DNA of 64,000 bases from Mycobacterium sp. E787 (lineage in GTDB: Bacteria > Actinomycetota > Actinomycetes > Mycobacteriales > Mycobacteriaceae): positions 124,001 to 188,000 of the forward strand of contig NZ_LZKL01000055.1 of the NCBI RefSeq assembly GCF_001668725.1. The letters are read 5' to 3'. Both the position numbers and the translations under genes were made by a program. Under the pieces are notes generated by a model that saw only the letters and a program-made list of their open reading frames with translations, was not told where the DNA came from and searched no databases. Numbering within the stretch: the stretch's first letter is position 1; each line of letters begins with the position of its first letter. Shown one piece after another: positions 59,729 through 64,000 of the stretch.

Positions 59729-61042
59729 ATGGAACTCACGTGGGAACCATTGCGTGAGCCAGGCTCTGAGCAGGTCTGGGAGAAGCTGCTGCGTCCGATC
59801 GCCGCCGAACTGCGCTCGCGCGCGGCCGACCTCGCCGAACGGGCAGCCGCCCGCATGCAGGCTGAAATGCCAGTGCTATTTCCCGACCCGCAGTCCGTCA
59901 AGGAGAACGTGGTCAGCACCGAGGCGGGCATCCGCCAGCTGGCCGACATCATCGACGTGGCCGGCGACCCCCGCGATGTCGAGTTGCCCGCGCCGACGCT
60001 GGCCATCGCTCGCACCGGTGTACAGCGCCAGATTCCCCTTGCCAGCTTGATGCGGTTTTACCGGGTGACCCAAGAGCTGGTGTGGCAGTGGATGTGGGAC
60101 CGGATCACGGCGGCCGCAGCGGATCAGAAGCAACAAGCCGCGGCACTTCGCCTCGCCACCAGCTTTATGTTCGGCTACGTCGACGCGGCCCTGAACCGCG
60201 CCGAGCAGGCCTACGAGGCCGAACGCGAAATCTGGTTGCGCAACACGGCCGCCGCCCGTACCGGTGCCATCGACGACATCCTGACGCAGCGGGAACGTGA
60301 CCAGCAGCGGGCCTCGAAACGGCTGCGCTACGACATTGGCCGCCACCATGTCGGAGCTGTCGCGTGGGTCGATTCGGTCTCGGCTGACCGCGACGCCCAG
60401 AGATCGCTGACCGAGGCGATCACCGTCCTTGCGCGCGAGATGGGCGCCGAGTCAACCCTCATCCACCCGGTCGGCTCTCTCGTGGCGTTCGGCTGGTTGA
60501 GCCGCCAAAGCGATTTCACCGCAGTCGATTTCGGTTCAGGTACCACGGTGCGTCGGCCAAAACTCCCGGACGGCGTCCAGGTCAGTATCGGCGAGCCCGG
60601 ACACGGCCTCAAAGGCTTCCGCCGCAGTCATATCCAAGCTGAGAACGCGCGACGGGTGGCATCGTTGGTCGGGAAGCGCGCCGCCCCACTGACGCGCTAC
60701 CGGGATGTCGCGGTCGCCGCGCTGGCCAGTTGCGACGCCGAGCACGCGGCATTGTTCGTTCAACGGGTGCTTGGTCCGCTGGCCGCCGACGACGAGGCGA
60801 CGTACCGGGTCGCGTCGACGTTGTTGGTGTACCTGCAAGAGAACCGTAGCCGAGCCAAAGCCGCGCGACGGCTCACCGTGCACCCCAACACCATCAGCTA
60901 CCGCGTCGATCAGGCCCAGATGATCCTCGGTCGCAGCATTGACATCGACAGCCTCGACCTCGCGGTGGCGCTGGTCTTGCTGCCCGCGCTGCGGGGACTC
61001 GAGCGCCGCAGCGCCGAAGCGTCCGCTCGGTCTGTGACCTGA
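59729..61042 (+). CDS. PucR/CdaR-type transcriptional regulator
   Basis: A 437-residue regulator. The C-terminal helix-turn-helix of the PucR family is visible as LLVYLQENRSRAKAARRLTV then HPNTISYRVDQAQMILGR (about 365-405). The N-terminal part has RPIAAELRSRAADLAERAAAR and FYRVTQELVWQWMWDRI, and the middle may be a GGDEF-like sensing fold. Such proteins usually activate catabolic genes in response to a metabolite. The WS/DGAT gene is divergent, and a cupin gene follows on the same strand. Two dyads of similar design flank the gene. Confidence 0.88.
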   Translation: MELTWEPLREPGSEQVWEKLLRPIAAELRSRAADLAERAAARMQAEMPVLFPDPQSVKENVVSTEAGIRQLADIIDVAGDPRDVELPAPTLAIARTGVQRQIPLASLMRFYRVTQELVWQWMWDRITAAAADQKQQAAALRLATSFMFGYVDAALNRAEQAYEAEREIWLRNTAAARTGAIDDILTQRERDQQRASKRLRYDIGRHHVGAVAWVDSVSADRDAQRSLTEAITVLAREMGAESTLIHPVGSLVAFGWLSRQSDFTAVDFGSGTTVRRPKLPDGVQVSIGEPGHGLKGFRRSHIQAENARRVASLVGKRAAPLTRYRDVAVAALASCDAEHAALFVQRVLGPLAADDEATYRVASTLLVYLQENRSRAKAARRLTVHPNTISYRVDQAQMILGRSIDIDSLDLAVALVLLPALRGLERRSAEASARSVT

Positions 61043-61061
61043 GCACAAACCAGGCCACCAA

Positions 61062-61082
61062 CCTTGGCACCGCGTGCCAAGG
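61062..61082. promoter_or_regulatory. Second operator-like dyad, upstream of the cupin gene
   Basis: Perfect inverted repeat CCTTGGCAC, CGC, GTGCCAAGG, 19 bases after the PucR-type stop and 69 bases before the cupin ATG. Arm spacing (3 bases) and the positions TTG-N2-AC-N3-GT-N2-CAA match the dyad at 59692-59710. It is therefore a likely second site for the same regulator. It could also be a short terminator, but no T-run follows. Confidence 0.6.
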
Positions 61083-61151
61083 AATTCGCTGCGCCCGTAC
61101 CTACCGTTTCGGGTAGTTGGCCGACCGGCCACAAGAACCGAGGAGGCCCCG

Positions 61152-61619
61152 ATGCAGACCGTGCAAGAGCTAGACGTCAACTACATGAGCGGCGCCGACA
61201 ACCCCTGGATTCCGTTCACCCCTCTCAGCGATCAGGTGTTTCTCAAGTACTGGAAGGTCGACCCGGTCCGCGCCGAGATCGTCGTGTCGATGAAGTTTCC
61301 GGCCGGACTGGAGCTAGCCCCGCACTACCACACGGGCATCGTGGTCGGGCATACCGTCACCGGGGCGTGGCGCTACCAGGAAAACAACTGGATCTCCCGC
61401 GCGGGCGACACCGTCTACGAAGTTGCCGGCTCCAGGCACACCCCAGAGAGCCTGGAGGACGCCGAGGTGTTCTTCTTCATCGTGGGCGAGCTGTTGTTCA
61501 TCGACGAGAACAACACAATCTTGTGGCAGGAAAATCATAAGACCTCCATCGAGCGGTACACCAATTACTGCGCCAGCCACGGCATCGCTGCCCGCGACCT
61601 GACGAGCTGGGACGCCTAG
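61152..61619 (+). CDS. Cupin dioxygenase (2,4-prime-dihydroxyacetophenone dioxygenase-like)
   Basis: A 155-residue single-domain cupin. ELAPHYHTGIVVGHTVTGAW supplies H58 and H60 (and H67) and AGSRHTPES supplies H96, consistent with a mononuclear iron site. The overall pattern resembles ring- or C-C-bond-cleaving cupins of the dihydroxyacetophenone/acetylacetone type. The ATG at 61152 follows AGGAGG; an earlier in-frame ATG has no such site. It lies downstream of the PucR-type gene and ends at a good terminator, so it is probably the regulated enzyme. The exact substrate is not known. Confidence 0.82.
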   Translation: MQTVQELDVNYMSGADNPWIPFTPLSDQVFLKYWKVDPVRAEIVVSMKFPAGLELAPHYHTGIVVGHTVTGAWRYQENNWISRAGDTVYEVAGSRHTPESLEDAEVFFFIVGELLFIDENNTILWQENHKTSIERYTNYCASHGIAARDLTSWDA

Positions 61620-61640
61620 GCTTGAACACCTGGTAAGGAA

Positions 61641-61678
61641 GCACCCCCGGTCGATTGGCCGGGGGTGCCTTCGTTTGT
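61641..61678 (+). terminator. Intrinsic-type terminator after the cupin gene
   Basis: A perfect 10-bp stem GCACCCCCGG and CCGGGGGTGC with an 8-base loop (TCGATTGG), then CTTCGTTTGTT. It begins 21 bases after the cupin stop and separates it from the diiron protein gene. Confidence 0.8.
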
Positions 61679-61727
61679 TGAGCATGAGCGCCCCCACGCT
61701 TGACGCGCCGCCGGACGGGGGTGCAAT

Positions 61728-61756
61728 GTGATACTGGTCATATGACCACTGGTCAC
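61728..61756. promoter_or_regulatory. Palindromic operator-like site upstream of the diiron protein
   Basis: The core GGTCATATGACC (61736-61747) is a perfect 12-base palindrome. Flanking GTGA on the left and TCAC on the right extend the symmetry to 29 bases with four mismatched positions per arm. It lies 22 bases upstream of the ferritin-like ATG, a typical place for a TetR- or MarR-type operator. No such regulator is encoded nearby in the window. Confidence 0.55.
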
Positions 61757-61778
61757 TCCGGGCAGGAAGGCGCAGCTC

Positions 61779-62879
61779 ATGACCACGAGGGACAAGTACA
61801 CGAACGTGCCCACGCCCTACTCGTGGCAGGTCGCCAGTGCCGGCGACGCGCGCTTCACGTGGGAGTACGACGAGGGGCGGGCCCGGCTGCTGTCCCTCTA
61901 CCAAAAGGGCAAGGACAAGCAGTGGGATGCCCGGTCGCGCATCGACTGGGCGCACGACGTCGACCCGACCAACCCGGTCGGGCTGCCCGACGAGTTTCAT
62001 CCGCTGTTCGGTAGCCCGGTGTGGGAGGCCGCCGACGAATCCCGGCGCGCCGAGATGCGCCTGCACTCCCAGGCGTGGCAGTTCTCGCAGTTCCTGCACG
62101 GGGAGCAGGGGGCGATGATCTGCTCCGCCAAGATCGTCGAGGTCGTCCCGGACCTGGACGCGAAGTTCTATGCGGCCACCCAGACCATGGACGAGGCCCG
62201 GCACGTCGAGGCGTTCTCGCGCTTCCTGCAGGAGAAGGTCGGCCTCGTCTACCCGATCAACACGCACCTGACCGCGCTGCTCGACGACACCCTGCGCGAC
62301 TCGCGCTGGGACATGCCCTACCTCGGCATGCAGGTCCTCATCGAAGGGCTCGCACTCGCCGCCTTCGGGGTGCTGCGCGACATGGTGCCGCAGCACTCGC
62401 TGGCCAAACAGCTGTTGGCGTACGTGATGCAGGACGAGGCGCGGCACGTCGCCTTCGGCCGGATCTCGCTCAAGGACTATTACTCCGAGCTGACCGAAGC
62501 CGAACGGGACGAGCGCGAGGAGTTCGTCGTGGACGCCTGCTACCTGATGCGCGACCGGTTCCGCGGCGAGGAGGTCTTCGAGACCCTCGGCCTCGACGTC
62601 CAAGCGTGCGCCGAGTGGGTCGACAATTCGCCGCTGATGATCCAGTTCCGCTCGCACCTGTTCAGCCGCATCGTGCCGATCGTCAAGGACATCGGGCTGT
62701 GGGGCAACAGGGTGCAGAAGGCCTTCCGGGACATGGGCGTCCTCGACATGAGCGGCTTGGACATCGAGGCGCTGATGAAAGCCGACGAGGATCAGGCCGA
62801 TTCGCTGGACAAGGCGCACGCCGAGATGGCCGAGCGGGCCGTCGAAGTGGACCAGGTGATCGCGGCGGGCGCGAGCTGA
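61779..62879 (+). CDS. Ferritin-like diiron protein
   Basis: A 366-residue helical protein with a complete diiron ligand set: E109 (FLHGEQGA), E139 and H142 (MDEARHVEAF), E189 (LIEGLALAAF), E220 and H223 (QDEARHVAF). The two EARH motifs and spacing match ferritin-like oxidases and ribonucleotide-reductase-like proteins rather than storage ferritin. It may be an oxygenase or desaturase-like enzyme acting on an unknown substrate. The ATG at 61779 follows GGAAGG. Regulation by the palindrome just upstream is likely. Confidence 0.85.
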   Translation: MTTRDKYTNVPTPYSWQVASAGDARFTWEYDEGRARLLSLYQKGKDKQWDARSRIDWAHDVDPTNPVGLPDEFHPLFGSPVWEAADESRRAEMRLHSQAWQFSQFLHGEQGAMICSAKIVEVVPDLDAKFYAATQTMDEARHVEAFSRFLQEKVGLVYPINTHLTALLDDTLRDSRWDMPYLGMQVLIEGLALAAFGVLRDMVPQHSLAKQLLAYVMQDEARHVAFGRISLKDYYSELTEAERDEREEFVVDACYLMRDRFRGEEVFETLGLDVQACAEWVDNSPLMIQFRSHLFSRIVPIVKDIGLWGNRVQKAFRDMGVLDMSGLDIEALMKADEDQADSLDKAHAEMAERAVEVDQVIAAGAS

Positions 62880-62913
62880 GGCCTGGCCACGGCTGATCGG
62901 CGGCGACGGCGCG

Positions 62914-63636
62914 TCACCGGCTGGGCGGCAGGCTGGGAGGCGTCGTCGTGTAGGACGGCGTCGACGTGGCGGTCGGGGTGCTGGTGACCGTCACGGTGCT
63001 GGTGCTCGTGCTGGTCGACGGCGGTGGCACCGACGTGGTGACCGTGGTGACGCTGGTGGTCTCAGTGGTCGACGATGTCGTGGTCGCGGACGCCGCGGTG
63101 ATCACACCGCAGGCGATGCGCTTGCTCGATTCAGCGGCCGGGGCGCCGCCGAGGTTGTCCGCCGTCTGGTGGATGACCAGCGCGGTACCCGAGCTGTTTC
63201 TCAGGTCCGCGGCGGTGAACAAGTTGCTCGTCGTGACGAGTTTCGCCGAGCCGTCGGAGCGCACCTGCAATGCGGTCAGGTCGCCGCTGGCGGGATAACC
63301 GGTGTGATTCGGCGCCTGGTAGACGCTTCCGGCGGAGCTGAAGTCGGCGACGTCGCACTTGCCGACCGAGTGGATTTGCAGCCCGTGGAAGCCCGGGCTC
63401 AGAACCTGGTTGGGTCCGGCGTCAACCGTCACCGTCGCATAGCCGTTCGCGAAATCGAAGGTGGCGGTGGCGATCTGGGTCCCGTCGGAGCTCCTCACCT
63501 GCGTGGTCATCCGCTCGGTGCCGGGTGGCGCGCTGGAGGACGTGGCGGACTGGTTACCGCTCTGGTTTGCGCATGCAGCTAACGGTGCGATGGTCGCGGT
63601 AAGCGCCGCGGCGGCGAAGGCCAAACCCTTATTCAT
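62914..63636 (-). CDS. SodC-like lipoprotein with missing copper ligands
   Basis: A 240-residue lipoprotein: signal peptide with lipobox LAAC (Cys22), a Cu/Zn-superoxide-dismutase-like domain (45-180) and a Thr/Ser/Pro-rich tail (TSTSTSTVTVTSTPTATST). Fold landmarks remain: PGFHGLQIHSVGKCD, NHTGYPASGDL, LVIHQTADNLGG and IACGVI, with C94 and C176 for the usual disulfide. But Q87 stands where SODs have a copper His, and the His pair of the GGHYH-type segment is replaced (SAGSVYQAPN). Dismutase activity is doubtful. It is convergent with the diiron protein gene. Confidence 0.85.
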   Translation of the reverse strand: MNKGLAFAAAALTATIAPLAACANQSGNQSATSSSAPPGTERMTTQVRSSDGTQIATATFDFANGYATVTVDAGPNQVLSPGFHGLQIHSVGKCDVADFSSAGSVYQAPNHTGYPASGDLTALQVRSDGSAKLVTTSNLFTAADLRNSSGTALVIHQTADNLGGAPAAESSKRIACGVITAASATTTSSTTETTSVTTVTTSVPPPSTSTSTSTVTVTSTPTATSTPSYTTTPPSLPPSR

Positions 63637-63747
63637 TGACCGGTCTTACCCCCGTTAGCGCATGCCGAAACGAGCTGAACCCCCCTATGCAAACCCGTCC
63701 ACGGGCGCAATGCTCATCGCAGGCGGGGACTACGCAGGAGGAAAGAG

Positions 63748-64000
63748 ATGTCAGCACCCACAGCCGATGAGATCCGCGCGGCGGTCGGGCGGCACGTGGA
63801 ATTGTGGAATGCCGGTGACAAGGAGGCGTGGCTCGCGCACTGGAAGCGCGTCGTGCCGGGCGAGGTCACGATGGAGGATCCTGTCGGCACGCCGGTCAAG
63901 CGGGGATGGGACGTCATGAGCGAGGTGTGGGACGCCTCGCCGAACGCCGAATGGAAGCTGGGCATCGACCTGCTCTACGTATGCGGTGCCACCGGCGCGG
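63748..64000 (+). CDS. NTF2/SnoaL-like domain protein (partial, runs off the end)
   Basis: The first 84 residues of a protein that starts at ATG 63748 after AGGAGGAAAG. It reads MSAPTADEIRAAVGRHVELW, then NAGDKEAWLAHW and VTMEDPVGTPVKRGWD, a pattern of the NTF2-like/SnoaL or steroid delta-isomerase-like fold (small cone-shaped barrel for a hydrophobic ligand). The C-terminal half is outside the window, so active-site residues cannot be judged. Confidence 0.75.
   Translation, partial: MSAPTADEIRAAVGRHVELWNAGDKEAWLAHWKRVVPGEVTMEDPVGTPVKRGWDVMSEVWDASPNAEWKLGIDLLYVCGATGA

Noticed and set aside
61742..61780. ATG at 61742 as an upstream start or leader peptide for the diiron protein
   Set aside because: It lies inside the palindrome, has no ribosome site and is out of frame with the conserved protein start at 61779.

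Overview
The window is a 64 kb piece of a GC-rich chromosome from a Mycobacterium, most likely a slow-growing species. This rests on a PE_PGRS gene, a complete ESX-4 (type VII secretion) locus, cutinases, F420-dependent luciferase-like oxidoreductases, a His-tailed GroEL1 and a C-minus form of ribosomal protein S4. From memory, most of the gene order from rmlC to groEL1 runs like the H37Rv interval Rv3465 down to Rv3417c, read on the opposite strand. The first 4 kb resembles the Rv0751c-Rv0753c region instead, so two blocks that lie far apart in M. tuberculosis are adjacent here. I could not run any alignment; orthology statements are recognition from sequence and order.

Layout. 1-3744: valine/propionate catabolism operon mmsA-fadE9-mmsB (minus strand). 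3824-5376: divergent NAD(P)-binding reductase and TetR regulator with a palindromic operator between them. 5442-8495: a tightly coupled five-gene accessory operon with an ECF-type sigma factor, a membrane-anchored Rieske protein with a long N-terminal extension, an amicyanin-type copper lipoprotein, a Tat-exported metallophosphoesterase and a small membrane protein. 8522-9976: a PE_PGRS protein with an aspartic-protease domain. 10099-14338: SDR, dTDP-rhamnose genes rmlC and rmlB, and two tandem F420-type oxidoreductases. 14567-16366: a PknD-like Ser/Thr kinase with an NHL propeller. 16401-19549: a cNMP-domain histidine kinase coupled to a response regulator fused to a thioredoxin-reductase-like flavoprotein that lacks the redox CxxC. 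19800-24508: infA-rpmJ-rpsM-rpsK-rpsD-rpoA-rplQ-truA. 24561-35858: two cutinases and ESX-4 (eccB4, mycP4, eccD4, eccC4, a T7SS-associated protein, esxU, esxT), closed by a strong hairpin terminator. 36074-38488: rplM-rpsI-glmM. 38513-40203: two ESX-like or hypothetical proteins. 40209-42367: minus-strand oxidoreductase, alpha/beta-fold protein and a small conserved protein. 42963-50471: glmS, two membrane proteins, a methyltransferase, nnrD and gadB. 50566-57882: alr, a hydrolase, tsaE-tsaB-rimI-tsaD (tRNA t6A synthesis) and groES-groEL1 with a CIRCE operator. 58255-64000: accessory genes: a WS/DGAT acyltransferase, a divergent PucR-type regulator, a cupin dioxygenase, a diiron ferritin-like protein, a degenerate SodC-like lipoprotein and a partial NTF2-like protein.

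The most interesting systems are the sigma-Rieske-cupredoxin-phosphoesterase operon, which reads like an envelope redox/copper sensing module with the Rieske protein in the anti-sigma position; the CxxC-less TrxR/response-regulator fusion with its kinase; and the PucR island, where two dyads share the pattern TTG-N2-AC-N3-GT-N2-CAA. I saw no tRNA, rRNA, CRISPR array, insertion sequence or prophage. Stretches over 300 bases without a gene are 42368-42962, 55428-55755 and 57883-58254, each described below.
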